From: Colimorpha sp045222795
GTDB taxonomy: Bacteria; Bacteroidota; Bacteroidia; Bacteroidales; P3
Assembly (NCBI GenBank): GCA_045222795.1
Contig: JBGUZF010000017.1
Coordinates: forward strand, 15,025 to 79,024
DNA: 64,000 nt
Reading direction: 5' to 3'
Below the pieces are notes generated by a model. The model worked only from the letters and a program-made list of their open reading frames with translations, did no database searches and had not been told where the DNA came from. Shown here piece after piece: positions 40,901 to 49,600 of this stretch (its first letter is position 1; each line of letters begins with the position of its first letter). A program made the position numbers and the translations under genes.

Positions 40901-41165
40901 TGAGGAGCGACATCGGAGCCCCGTTGAGGGCATAGTCCGAGATGAGGCTCATCTTCAGGTAGACGTCGGTCGGCCGGTTGGTGTTGTTCTGCAGCGCGAC
41001 ATTGACATAGCGGTTGGGCTGGTCGATGAGTTCTGCAAACGACATGGGCAGCGACTGCTTCACCTTGGTGACCATTACCGAAACATCCTGGGCACTAACG
41101 GTGATAGTGACCAGCATCAGGGCCATAGTCAGAATGACCTTCGCGAGATTATATTTTTGTCTCAT
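31962..41165 (-). CDS. Giant secreted protein, copy 1 (3,067 residues)
   Basis: No named family recognised. Signal peptide of about 26 residues (ends TITVSAQ). N-terminal region (27-175): a beta domain with SFAELIDQPNRYVNVALQN and a Cys pair around FCIEVYRWQEQ...CVQFEVCYSG. Then FnIII/Ig-like segments with YTLKMVKVLPGQTPDYAIEH, a segment SGEGYVEWTPVAGYGVGLKV, a low-complexity linker (about 1100-1195; five DGKT units, then Gly/Gln/Asn-rich), a beta-rich middle (SINFSASGLIID, GIGKDQSIGATLGFGIG), and an aromatic-rich last third with WWMWNWNGVYHALCDRC. No T9SS tail or membrane helix is seen. It has its own promoter (41256) and shares a terminator with the FnIII gene. It aligns along its whole length with the 2,999-residue protein. 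Confidence 0.88.
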   Translation of the reverse strand: MRQKYNLAKVILTMALMLVTITVSAQDVSVMVTKVKQSLPMSFAELIDQPNRYVNVALQNNTNRPTDVYLKMSLISDYALNGAPMSLLTKENGNTRPRMTLGSYEHRQMNNIMDFSDHFSGRLTTNVTENISNIIRIPEGTYQFCIEVYRWQEQVIDDGEPMSRACVQFEVCYSGSAPEIVTPITSYTESVDKKTGLVKTVYPRNIDIRWSPVITNCAASAKLSYTLKMVKVLPGQTPDYAIEHSAVVFSKTTTGTYVQIDTLRNLDVPLERGAVYAVQVVARDKNVNNPLEIANEGRSQVQTFSWGPAKYNVDDSGGQSGNTAQQNTTSSSGRDEVLASIRQPYFCFPYRDEETYNTVRAKFSDEATIVPAEDKSVQVKFKGNYNDHIVSTTIKPFDIKWMPMRGNTLTQVEYTVKLYDDLGALSDLESRTPLATKTFKKMAVGDDYLDNSNDPMSIGDTNWKQYMQQGKKYIVTVATSYNYRYVDYTINETKHYVNGIEADTEYDTVKVTHDDSGNCLSTMKFQWGVDSTLLDRVLPPQFTSPVSNSTANWEDTTYLYLETSPLEEIWRYDDYDLYFTWKPASNLNAKDQDTAMYNLYIYELGKGMDIKDAIEGQAKFHKDSIADIRLVHDIIDSLKDYQRYVARVKVIIPDTSGYLMCNHGWSHPISFLLKKDTNNYSTAIDVTNACFPKDTTGWSKKLVTPKVSTLVNNRTKLKMGRFNLVMQNGKTDSKNRYSGEGYVEWTPVAGYGVGLKVHFDTLQINEDNRIISGTARSITKDSNNYFNLNMGDNKWGAGFDMYCDKGVQLLMQKAGEFGSTGQEIKNWYNKLNQYANPIEQFVHAMIDGGGSMGVITTPIKVNDKMLGGDSVENLSMAINDFFFSPVTAQMNLVAIFASHEDNLYLPFLATNICIEPDKFFSDVVGDVNLFLGQDIDMELSDGYTMSFRRPTKLSDLSTGCHLTFNGDGFKEIAVDAELYLGPKNQPGSKLQAVEYREGKATKSDHPVRMFFYTKFKSWSDWIAKVSMDPFTTDECGDFVFVPTGSGMWYDHSKKETPKEVKFPQGYLKDPKASGEWQGFYLDEFTVVLPEDITNTFGELSGEEATPHDGTPGVNKSDGKTDGKTDGKTDGKTDGKTTSTGQPSTGQPSQGNNQGDGKGAGGNGAQGGDKGKTPGGGNGPAGGGNMGPNYGKSINFSASGLIIDKDGFTVDISVNNLAKFGSSESYSWKFSLDHIGVKFQKNEFKEGYINGEMKIPFFTGDTKYNLSIGSEKLVFSITPPEKGMNLDLFMAAVNLDKSSYFKIEHDYGGKTWIADHDAAGDVTYYGHTQDPSTLVDLTLNGTINIKFDEGFKLPVSLPDIKFQNMYLRNYKSQEVKIGGEKVTAYEFDGLEMSIGTWGKASPQKYVGIDYTDSEVTMSDPDTKEGSDKAGSGKAIASGSIGAFSYSLEKVEPLFESVADKSNTYNVGITFLGEMKFGIGKDQSIGATLGFGIGCHVNIKSFAISDFDGVFDEAAVEANMGPLGHVRGAVRHSRDENVGYGNCWIGSLNVSIMNVINCSMGAGFGTRKKGGSDETYDWWFVEGAAEIPGAGIPLGAVSINGFGGGFAYNMKLRSNTKISSSNVAAAKSFVETMVASDGEHFYPEYDAWVATAGISLAMTGSSTTMNASGVLCFRIGNGHFSGISLQVNAKILSGYDEVKKEGTNAAITVGAYIGYEEDTENEGGWELSFAACVKGSVGLTGLVRQSENESDKEKAGDCTDSPSRYPLTSSDGKSGGASSESIAVVDTEAEKAGNKNDDKKDSKKDNKGKNGVTINIPIDFYMHNYGKNNSPNVRGSKTEWYFSVGKPAKDERVSVNVSLDLGIAKASTEFTAYIMCGNYFPGGYTLPELDAEIRNALGSKYERFSNSRNNLKMPSAGGFAFGASFAANLEVNMFLYLKADIRLGVDIALLATNGASCGGYSEIGKNGFYGMGQAYAYFDGEVGIGLDLGFWKGHLSMASSTMAAVLQAGGPKPTWAYGLLAFKATCLGGLVKINTSVDFKVGNVCVPGNTDPLANVKLFQNVTPAYNTLADSKKDGCRVSPYTSGTITSNLPWNEDVYLCADQKYGDGTTTRKFRFIICADECDASYNKIGKKITSQMSTTLIGKKKKTGMVDDRGGETNRTSGNKGFTDIADGTWVNMPLKYSPNPMETNMQNFEWTSGGLPGQSEIKIKLKGRAFEYRRSGEENDLTDAQVKKDTCFDLGDQGYVTGFNQYMHYGENKKWWPNQRRWRNPLYTDRGKSYAKYWAQDTTFYVTTTAQPADLTDNVIFTWPYNGDPNFPINEFVAFNEKRVLIYLMQDAEFIENLEDDGRDMKAFLIVGGKGGTTYECGWDYHKSENQYMGSVHPCLEVILPRDLTRTPSKFKGKPMALRILMAKTDDVNLTVENLKAVAAGYANAMQMQEEVAKRQNYAEKLEEVKNRYKYEVKPNNSSNSSLRIRTVQGQKTYKYSDDMYNDQEYQMLMAALATDDTVGDTNRMFARKMLNDTYAIYLSTGSVVYSLYFRTHEKYSTYEVLVKSDEFKNPSKGQDVGNYKDKIVYRYAYLFAPYEPDDKKQYHTGTVLPPIMYQVFAWERTSDKPHDYQLFKKYTTAMSGLDNAVKNTPIPSNHPKKVGAPYEYEPWNPKWDNNNIKASAMAAQYKEGFVRVAGAQNLDDNFMNLDMRMMTTKNGDNLYVSADNTGRSSFCSVPNVVRWKLKDCWRYDSITFFDENYRKEGFSGSRPEESYSYNSGDLVPTDPHSTLHNDIKRYHDFFQELFDYGVYVHKRNYNAKVKEFEHYGKVAYIPNQFATEKIPYTIPKGVLMTWWMWNWNGVYHALCDRCKEKGYTRYDKKVYDKTLNISASKMMKHGGMYNVYWNNYIIHFKSTPYWIDADRATCYSNLFTLDNRVGELDEKWFVGYSGYYAGSKTTATFYGWPGLLNTIYNGTVSGNEEKIKRNCHKEIYIDFYYISAGSYALNNTMGKIVDMSYDASTGGYNQPVANSKYESSFKWSYKPTLTAIEQLLKLYAGLTFRRADKGGDQESNRQQHQWETD
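37726..37820. repeat. Coding 15-bp and 12-bp tandem repeats in giant copy 1
   Basis: Two 15-bp units (gg[t/c]tgtcctgtggaa) encode STGQP, and five 12-bp units (cttaccatcggt type) encode DGKT. They form the flexible linker missing from giant copy 2. Unit lengths are multiples of 3, so changes keep the frame, unlike the 7-bp arrays elsewhere. Confidence 0.9.
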
Positions 41166-41255
41166 AAGCTATAATTTTTTTCAATACAATAATACGCTGT
41201 TTTTCAACGCATTGACCCCCAAACACGGTTCTTTGGGGATAGTCTTTCATGGGTA

Positions 41256-41263
41256 CAAATATA
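41256..41263 (-). promoter_or_regulatory. -7 element of the downstream giant/FnIII module
   Basis: Minus-strand TATATTTG matches TAnnTTTG about 91 bp before giant copy 1, with TTTG at 41281-41284 (17-bp spacing). It lies directly after the terminator of the preceding module. Confidence 0.65.
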
Positions 41264-41292
41264 CAAATTTTTTTAATACGCAAATAAAAAAA

Positions 41293-41328
41293 AATGGTGG
41301 TCGGCCAAATAATTGGTCAGCCACCATT
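41293..41328 (-). terminator. Terminator of the upstream barrel/giant/FnIII module
   Basis: Stem AATGGTGG...CCAA / TTGG...CCACCATT (12 pairs plus 4 imperfect) with a 4-nt loop, 20 bp after the FnIII copy 2 stop, followed on the minus strand by TTTTTTTTATTTG. Confidence 0.85.
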
Positions 41329-41347
41329 ATCAAACCCTAGCAGGGCT

Positions 41348-43648
41348 CTATTTCGTCTTCACCGTCACGGTGTTGGAGGGGCTGGAGTGACGGCCGCGGC
41401 CGAGTTGCAGCTGGATGTAGTAGCTGCACTTGGTGTCGGCAGGGGCGCCGATGTCCTCGAACTTCTCGTCCTTGCGCGAGAAGGTACCCACATCGTGGAA
41501 GTCGCCGTTGCCATCCTTGCGGTAGACGACGCCGTAGTAGTCCTTACGGGGCTGCTCGTCAATCTTCCATGTGAGGGTGGTCTTGCCTTTCTTGTAGTTG
41601 GCCTTGAGGGTGATGCCCATCTTGACGGAGGGGTCGGGGTCGACCTGAGCCACGGCGAAGCCGGCCATGCCGCTGCTGTTGGTGGCCGAGTCGATGGCCT
41701 CAATGCAGTAGGACCAAGGGTGGATGGAGGCCTCGGGACGGTCTCCGAAGCGGATGATACCTTTCTTATCCACCTTGTCTGGGGTGATGACGGCTATGCA
41801 TTCCCAGTTGGCGGCGGGACGCGGCTTGCGGTAGACATAGTATTTGGCCACATCCTCGCTGACCGAGGCGCGCCAGGTGATGGTGATGGTGTCTTTGTCC
41901 TGCGTCACTCCGTCGAGCACGCAGACACCAGGAGGCAGCAGGTCGGGCAACAGCACACGCAGGGTGTCGGAGGGCTTAGAGTAGTTGTGGTTGTTGTCGA
42001 CGGCAATGACATAGTAGAAGATGTCGCGGGCGAGGAGGTTGATGTCGACGGAGTCGAAGTAGAAGGTGTCTTGAATATAGCCGGGAGTGAGCTCGATGAA
42101 CTCGTGGTCGCGCTGGTTAGCGAAATAGACCTTATAGGCCATCAGATCGGGGTCGATGTTGGGGGCCCAGAAGAGGAGGATAAGGCCTGTGGAGTCGTCG
42201 GGAACGGCGCCAAGGCCAATGGGCGGTTCCGGCGGGGTGATGTCCTCGATGTTGTTGTTCATCGAGGGCGAGAAGTTGACGTTGCCTGCGGTGTCGGCGA
42301 CGAATACGCGATAGTAACCGCGGCCGCGGGCGTAGGCGTTGGAGTCGGTGTAGGAGGTGGCGTCGCGCGGCAGGAGGCCAGAAACGTTGTGCCAGGGACC
42401 TTCAAGGGTAGTGGAGAACATAACCATGTAGCCCTTAAGGTCGTCCTCAAGCTCAGGCTTGAGCCAGTGGATGGGGCAGATACGGTTGTCGATAGGGATA
42501 ATCTCGCCGACGTAAGGGGGAGCGGGGGGAGTGAAGTCGACAAGTTTGAAGGGCTTAGCCTCACGGGGTTCTACCTTGTCGCCAAAGGCGTCGAAGGCAC
42601 GCACACGGTAGGTGTAGGTACGGCGGAGGTCGAGGGAGTCGAAGAAGAGCACCTCGTGTTCCATCCACTGGGCGATGCTGTCGCCATAGATGACGCGGGT
42701 GGAGGAGTCGGGCAGCATGGGCCAGATGGGGGCGTTGGGGTTGACGGTGACCCAGTTGGAGTCGATGTTGTCCTTGCGGTCGAGCCAGTAGCCGGAGAGG
42801 CGGTTCTTGGTCCAGCGCACCGCGGCGCGGTTGGCGTCAATCTGTGTGACCTCAACCTCGGGCATCTTCTCCTCCTCGCCACGCTGATAGTACTTGTTGT
42901 ATACCACCACAGAGGCGTCTTCGATTTCGGCCAACTGTGGAGGAATGGCGGCCTCGACGATGTACTCGTAGTACTCGCCGGGCACGACGTCGCGGTCAAC
43001 GAAGCGGAGGGCCACAGCCTCGGCCACGCGGGGACTGCATTCGGCGGCAAGCATGGCCATGAAGTGGCGCTGGGTCTGCTCCTGGTACTGCTTGGCGGCC
43101 ATAGTCATGAAGTCGGCGTTGGCATTCTGTCCCTGCTCGTTGACATTGTACTGAAACTGACCGTAGAGAGCCTGCGCGGCGACACCGGCGTAGAAGTCGG
43201 TGGAGTCGAAGCGCTGCATCATTTCGTCGAGTGTGAGCGGTTTGAGGGGTTTACCGCCGTTGAGGGTGCGGTAGGGAATGGTGTCGCCGTAGCGGTTGAC
43301 AGAGAAGGTAGAATCGTTGTCGGAGGCAGCGGAGCGGTAGATCATCCAGCCGTAGTCTTTGGCGGTGATCCAAAGGCCGGCGTCCTCGGTGGCCCAGCGA
43401 AGAACGATGCTGTCACCATAGGTGCGGACCAGCAAACGCATGACCTTGGGTACAGAAACGAGACTGTCGGGGACGGCGAGGGTGTCGGCGACAGTGGTGT
43501 CGGGCTCGGGCTGGGGCTTAGTCTGAGGCAAAGATGGAGCCGGAGGGTTGGTGAGGGGCTCGTCTTTGTCGCCGACGACCTGAGCCTGTGCCAAGCTGCC
43601 GACAAGCAGCATGGCTATCACAATAAGGAATCGATGCATAGTTTTCAT
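41348..43648 (-). CDS. Secreted FnIII-repeat protein, copy 2 (partner of the 2,999-residue protein)
   Basis: 766 residues; signal peptide MKTMHRFLIVIAMLLVGSLAQA. After a Pro-rich segment (PPAPSLPQTKPQPEPDTT), absent in copy 1, the two paralogues align from the LLVRTYGDSIVLRWATEDA start to the end YYIQLQLGRGRHSSPSN. FnIII-like domains include PPAPPYVGEIIPIDNRICPIHW and PPEPPIGLGAVPDDSTGLIL. No T9SS tail. The 38-bp gap to the giant gene is filled by a 7-bp array that ends at the start codon. Function unknown. Confidence 0.85.
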   Translation of the reverse strand: MKTMHRFLIVIAMLLVGSLAQAQVVGDKDEPLTNPPAPSLPQTKPQPEPDTTVADTLAVPDSLVSVPKVMRLLVRTYGDSIVLRWATEDAGLWITAKDYGWMIYRSAASDNDSTFSVNRYGDTIPYRTLNGGKPLKPLTLDEMMQRFDSTDFYAGVAAQALYGQFQYNVNEQGQNANADFMTMAAKQYQEQTQRHFMAMLAAECSPRVAEAVALRFVDRDVVPGEYYEYIVEAAIPPQLAEIEDASVVVYNKYYQRGEEEKMPEVEVTQIDANRAAVRWTKNRLSGYWLDRKDNIDSNWVTVNPNAPIWPMLPDSSTRVIYGDSIAQWMEHEVLFFDSLDLRRTYTYRVRAFDAFGDKVEPREAKPFKLVDFTPPAPPYVGEIIPIDNRICPIHWLKPELEDDLKGYMVMFSTTLEGPWHNVSGLLPRDATSYTDSNAYARGRGYYRVFVADTAGNVNFSPSMNNNIEDITPPEPPIGLGAVPDDSTGLILLFWAPNIDPDLMAYKVYFANQRDHEFIELTPGYIQDTFYFDSVDINLLARDIFYYVIAVDNNHNYSKPSDTLRVLLPDLLPPGVCVLDGVTQDKDTITITWRASVSEDVAKYYVYRKPRPAANWECIAVITPDKVDKKGIIRFGDRPEASIHPWSYCIEAIDSATNSSGMAGFAVAQVDPDPSVKMGITLKANYKKGKTTLTWKIDEQPRKDYYGVVYRKDGNGDFHDVGTFSRKDEKFEDIGAPADTKCSYYIQLQLGRGRHSSPSNTVTVKTK

Positions 43649-43683
43649 GATGTAAGATGTATGATGTAAGATGTATGATGTTT
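43649..43683. repeat. 7-bp array forming the leader of FnIII copy 2
   Basis: Five units (gatgtaa, gatgtat, gatgtaa, gatgtat, gatgttt) fill the gap between the giant copy 2 stop (43687-43689) and the ATG at 43648. Unit changes would alter spacing from the upstream stop codon and so translational coupling. Confidence 0.9.
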
Positions 43684-43686
43684 AGT

Positions 43687-46600
43687 TTATTCCCACTGGT
43701 CGACCTGACGGTTGCGGGCGGAGCTTTCCTCATTCTTGGTGTTGATGGCGCGGAAGGTGATGCCGGAGTTGTCCTTGAGGCGTTGGACAGCCTTTGTGCT
43801 GACGGAATAATAGTATGTGTCGTCGGTCTGCTTGTAGGTATTGGCCATCACGTCGTATTTACCGTCGGTGTTGTGTCGGCGCACGGCATCGGCCATCTTA
43901 CCGAAGATGTAATGGTCAATCGACGAGTAACCGCCGTGGACATAATAGTAGTTGAGCGGGATGTAGCGTATGCTGTAGTTGACAGTGTTGAAACCACCGC
44001 CGTAGCCCAAGCTCGACACATCGACCAGGGCCATGTTGGATGCGGTGAAGGTACCGCCGCCGGTAGTCTCGCCGTTGAACCAGAGTGAGGTGCGCCAGCG
44101 GGAGAACTTCTTGGAGTCGCTATATTCGTTGGTGAAGAGTTCCTTGTAGAGGGTGCCCTTATCGTCAGCCACCATGTAGGGTACCTGATCCCAGTGGAGG
44201 ATGTAGGTCATCCAGTAGGTAGCCTTCACGCCGCCGTCGTCGGTGAGACTGCTGTAGGGGATAGCGAGGTACTTCATGTTGTCGTACTTGGTGTTGCGGC
44301 GCTTGAGCTGGCCAGCCCAATAGATACCGCGCCAGTGCCACATCCACCATGTGAAGAGCGTCGAACGGGTGATGGAATAGGGGAAGTTGTTAGTGGTGAA
44401 CAGGTTGTTGCGGTAGGTGTACTTGATGAGATGCTTGTACTGGTCGCGCTTGTAGCTCCAACCACGGCTATGTACGTAGAGCGCGTAGTCGAAGAGGTCC
44501 TGATAGAAGTCGTGGTAGCGCTTGATGTCGGTGTAGATAGCCGGGACGGCCTCATCGATGTTGGTGACATAGGTACAATAAGAATACTCGGGGCGGGAGA
44601 AGGTGTTGCCGCCGATGTTCTTGCTGGACGGCTGGCCGATGGAGGTGGAGTCGTAGCGCCACTTGGGCTGCGCCACGGTGAGCTTGATGATGTTGGGGGC
44701 AAGGACCTTGCCGCTGTTGAGACGCGGGAAGGAGGAGCGGTAGGTAGCATCGATGGTGGTGTAGACACCATTGACAGTGCTTATAGTATTCATGCGCGAG
44801 CCGATGTTGGTGAAGTTGCTTTCGCCGGAGACGGGAACAAAGCCTTTGGTGAAGACCTGGCTGTACATATTGCTCTGTTCTGTAGAGCTGCCCATATCCT
44901 CATCGGTCCATCCCTTGGGATAGGAACTGAGTTTAAACTGGTTGGAGAGATGCGAGGGACGCATTGTCGGTGACCAGGTATTCTTGACGGCATTGTCCAT
45001 GTCGATGAGGCGTGTGGCATAGGTGTTATAGAGTGCAAACTCCTGATATTTGAACTTGGTGCGGTTCCAGTCGAGGACGGCATAGATGATGGGAGGCAGG
45101 GTGATGCCAGTGTGGTACGCCTTTTTGTCGGTGGGAGTATATGGGGCGAAAAGGTATGCATACTTGGCGATGTCCTTGTCGTAGGAGTCGGTCTTAGAGA
45201 ACTCAACCTTGGCAGAGATAGAGGTAGTCTGGTTTTCAATCTTCGTACCGCCAAAGAGACGGTTGAACATGTGTTTGCCGAGAATCTCGCTGTAGGTGGT
45301 GCTGCCCGAGTAGAGGCGGAAATAGAGGGAGTAGATGGGACTGCCGGTCTGGAGGCAGATAGCATAGTCGTTCTTGAGCATCTTGCGGGCGAAGGCGATA
45401 TTGGTATCGCTCACCTTCTGGCCGTAGAAGTCCTGCTCCTCGACCGACTTGAGCAGCTGCTGATACTCCACGTTGTTGTTCAGGGCCGCTTCGTTTACGG
45501 TTGTATACTTTCTCTTCCTGCCATACTTGTCGGTATAAACCTTCGAGGTAGAGTTCTGCCGCTGAATGGCGGCAAGTCTGTCCTTGTTGGCGGCGTTGCG
45601 CTTGGTGACTTCCTGTTTCTGCTGCATGGAGCTGGTCGTCTGGTTGGCCTGTTCCTGTAGCTGCCTGAGGGTGGCATTGTAGGCATCTTTCTTGATGAGC
45701 ATGATGCGGACAGCCATGTCGTAGTCCTGGTATTTATTACCATTGAAGGAGGAGGGGAAGACGACCTCGATGCAGGGGGCCGTACTTCCAAGGTAGCCAT
45801 TCTGGTGGTAGATATAGTCGCAGGCGAGGGCATCGTTGTTGGCGCCGATACCGCGGAGCACCAGGAAGGCCTTAATCTCGCGGTTGTCGTCGTTATTCGG
45901 TTTCAGGAAGTCGCGGTCTTGGTAGAGGTAGATGAGGGCGCGCTTGCGGCCGCCGATGGAGACGAACTCGTCGACGGGGAACATCGGGTCGCCGTTATAG
46001 GGCCAGGTGAAGACCACAGCGTCATCGAGGTTCGGGGACAGCCTGTTGGTGCGGATATAGAAGGTGGTGTCTTGAGTCCAGGAGCGGTGTTCGGTTACAT
46101 CGCGGTCGGTGAAGACCGGGTCGCGCCAATGGTAATTACTGGGATCCTTATAGGAAGTCTTGGAGCAGTAGTTTGTGGAGAGGCTGTAGTAGTAGTCGGT
46201 ATTGCGCTGGGCGTCGCTGAGGTTGATTTCATCCTTCTTCTTGTTGGTGTTTGTATAAGTTGGACGATACTCGAAAGCGCGACCCTTCAGCTTTATTTTA
46301 ATATCCGAGTATTCGGGGAGACCGCCTTTGGTCCACTCGAAGTACTGCATGTTGGTCTCCATATTGTTGGCGGTGAACTTCAGCGCCATGGTCTTATTCA
46401 GCGGGCCAAGCAAGCCAGTCGCCATGCGTTTGCCATAAGAGGCGGTGCACTGAGAACTGACCAGGATGAACTTGAAACGGCGGGTCGTAGTGCCATTGCC
46501 GTACTTCTGGTCGGCGCAAAGATAGATATCCTCGTTCCAGGGCAGGTTGGAGACAATGGTGCCGGTGGTGTAAGGAGTCTGCACATTCTCGGACTTACGC

Positions 46601-49600
46601 GAGTCGGACCAGGTGTTGAAGGCCGGAGTGACATTCTGGAAGAGCTTGACGTTGGCCAAGGGGTCACTGTTGCCCGGCACGCAGACGTGGCCGAGCGAGA
46701 AGTCGACGCTGGTGTTGATTTTTATAAGGCCGCCGAGGCACGAGGCCTTGAAAGCCAAGAGGCCGTAGGCCCAAGTGGGCTTGGGACCGCCAGCCTGCAG
46801 GAGTGCTGCCACCGAGGCGGAAGCGAGACTGAGATGACCTTTCCAGAAGCCGAGGTTGAGGCTGAGGCCAACCTCGCCTTTCATCATGGCGTAGGCCTGG
46901 CCCATGGCGTAGAAGCCGTTCTTGCCTATTTCGCTGTAACCCGGGCAGCCAGCACCGTTGGTGGCGAGGAGCGCGAGGTCGAAGCCCAGCGTGGCGGAAG
47001 CCTTAACATAGAGGAACATGTCGAAATTGAGCTCGGAATGGAAGGATCCGCCGAAGGCGAAACCGCCGGCAGCGGGGAGGGTGGGCAGTTTACGCTTGGA
47101 CTGATAGGTGGCGTACTTGCTGCCGAGGGCATCCTGTACATCCTGAGGAAGCTCGGGCATCTGGAAGCCGCCGGGGAAGTAGTTGCCGGTCATAACATAG
47201 AGGGTCCACTCGGTGGAAGCCGAGCAGATCACGAGGTCCATCGAGGAGGAGAAGATTACACGGTCGTCGTGGTTGGGACGGCCCACGGCGAAGAACCATT
47301 CAGTCTGCTTGCCGCTCTCCGGACCAACCTGGCCGTCGGGATAGTGCTTGACGTAGAAGTCGATAGGTATCTGCAGCTTGGCAGAGCCACCGACCTCGCC
47401 GTTCTTAAGCTTGCTCAGTTTGTCACTCTCGTTGGCATAGTCCTTCGAGTCTTGGACCTTCTTGTCGAGCCACGAAGAACTCATGCCGCCGCTCTTGCCG
47501 TCTTTGGCAGCTTCGGTCGACGAGGTGGGATAGGTGTAGGCCTTGGCAATATTCTCACCAATAGCGGAACCCTTGATGAGAGAAGCGAGATTGACTTCGG
47601 CAGAGACACGGGCGGCGAAGTTGAGTTTCCAGTCGCCGGCGACATCACCCTTGCTGTAGTCAATAAAGGCACCGACCGTAAGTGCGGCATTCGAGGCTTC
47701 CTTGTTGTCCTTGTCGTAGGAGGCGAGCATTTTGGCATCGACCTGCATGCTGATGCCGGCGAAGTGGCCGTTGGCGATACGCAGACCAAGAATACCGTTG
47801 GCACTGAGTGTGGATTCAGCGCCAGTAAGAATAATGCTCACGCCCGCGCGCGCAATCCATGCGTCATATTTCGGGGTGTAGTTACTGCCGTCGTTGGAGA
47901 CCATATTGTCGCATAGACTATTGCCAGCCATGAGGTCTTTGCTGGTCATATTGGCGAGGTTGTTCTTGGGCTCCATATTGTAGGCAAACGCACCGCCGAA
48001 GCCATTGATGGCAAGCGGTCCGAAGGGAAGGCCGGCACCCGAGATGGTGGCGGCACCCTCGAAGTACCACCAGTCGAAGTCGACAGTGTCGCCTTTATCG
48101 TTCTTGCGCTTGTTGGTGCCGAAGCCGGCGCCCATCTTGGTCTCGATGACATCCATGACGGTGACCTTGAGCATACCCTTCCAGCAGTTGCCGAAGACGG
48201 CGTCGTTGCGCGAGTGGCCTATGAAGCCGTCGACGCTAACTGGACCGATGTCGGTCTTGACGCGGGCCGAGTCGAAGGTACCGTCCCAGTTGCCGATATC
48301 CCAGCTGCTGGTATTGACCTCGCAGGAGATGCCGAAGCCGGCACTGGCACCTATCGACTGGTCTTTACCGATGCCCAGCGACATGCTGCCGCCGAACACC
48401 AGACCGGCTTTATACTTGCTGCCACCGACACTCTCAAAGGTGGGCGAAAGGGTGGTCAGGTTGTATTTGAAACCGCTAATCTTGCCCTCGCCCATACTCT
48501 GGCCGGGGTTGGCATTGGCATTGTTCTCATTTTCACCGTCGGGCATGACCTCGCTGTCGGTGTAGTCCACACCTATATACTTCTGCGGCGATGCCTTGCT
48601 CCAGTTGCCGATATTGAAGTCCATGTTGCCGAACTTGTACGACTGCACCTTGCCCTTCTTGCCCATGTCGACAGTCTTGGCCGTGTAGTTGCGCATGTAC
48701 ATGTTCTCGAACTTAATCTTGGGCAGGTCGACTGGCACGCCGATTTTCTTGAAGTTGATGGTGACCTGGCCGTTGAGGGTGAGGTCGACACGCGTGGTGG
48801 CATCCTGGTTCTTGTAGGTGTATTCCGTGTTGCCTTCATACTCGCTCTTGTAGGTGTTGCCACCGAAGTCGTGGACGATGCGGAAGTGGGTCGACTTCTT
48901 GTCGAGGTTGACGTTGGCAAGGAAGAGGTCGAGCTGCAGGGAGTCGCCGGGGGTGATGGCGAAGTCGATGCTGTCGGTACCGAGCGAGCAATCGTACTTC
49001 ATGTTGCCGGTGAACAGAGGTATCTTGAGCTTACCAATGATATAGCCTTCCTTGAAGGAGCTCTTGAGGAAGCGTATGCCGACAGTGTCGAGGCTGAAGG
49101 CCCAGCCGCCACCGTTCTTGGTCTCGAGGCGCAGCAGGTTGTTGGCCGAGACGTCGACCGAGAGACCGCAGCTGTCGATAATCAGTTGGCTGGCCGAGAA
49201 GTTGATGCGGCTGCCGTCGGGGATAACCTCGGTGGAGTCCTTAATCTGGCCGTTGACGCCATAGGAATAGGTGACGAACTTGGTATCCTGTTTGACGGCG
49301 GAGTCGCCGGCAAGGTCGATGAAGGTGTTGCTGACATCAGCAGGCATCATGACGGCGAACTTATCGAGGTAGAAACCTCTCCACTGCTCATTCTTCTTGG
49401 GCAGGGTCATGTAGTTCTTGGGCAGCTTGATGGCCTTGGGGGTCTCCTTGAGACTGTGGTCATACCACATGCCGCTGCCTGTAGGCACAAAGGCGAAGTC
49501 CTCGCAACCCACCACGGTGAAGGGATCCATACCAATCTTCACAACCCAGTTGCTCCAAGTCTTGAACTTGGTGTAGAAGTAGGCCTTGACCGGTTTGTCG

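Noticed and set aside
41294..43669. 791-codon plus-strand open frame opposite FnIII copy 2
   Set aside because: Antisense shadow. The same kind of frame appears opposite most GC-rich genes here, and its start runs through the terminator hairpin.
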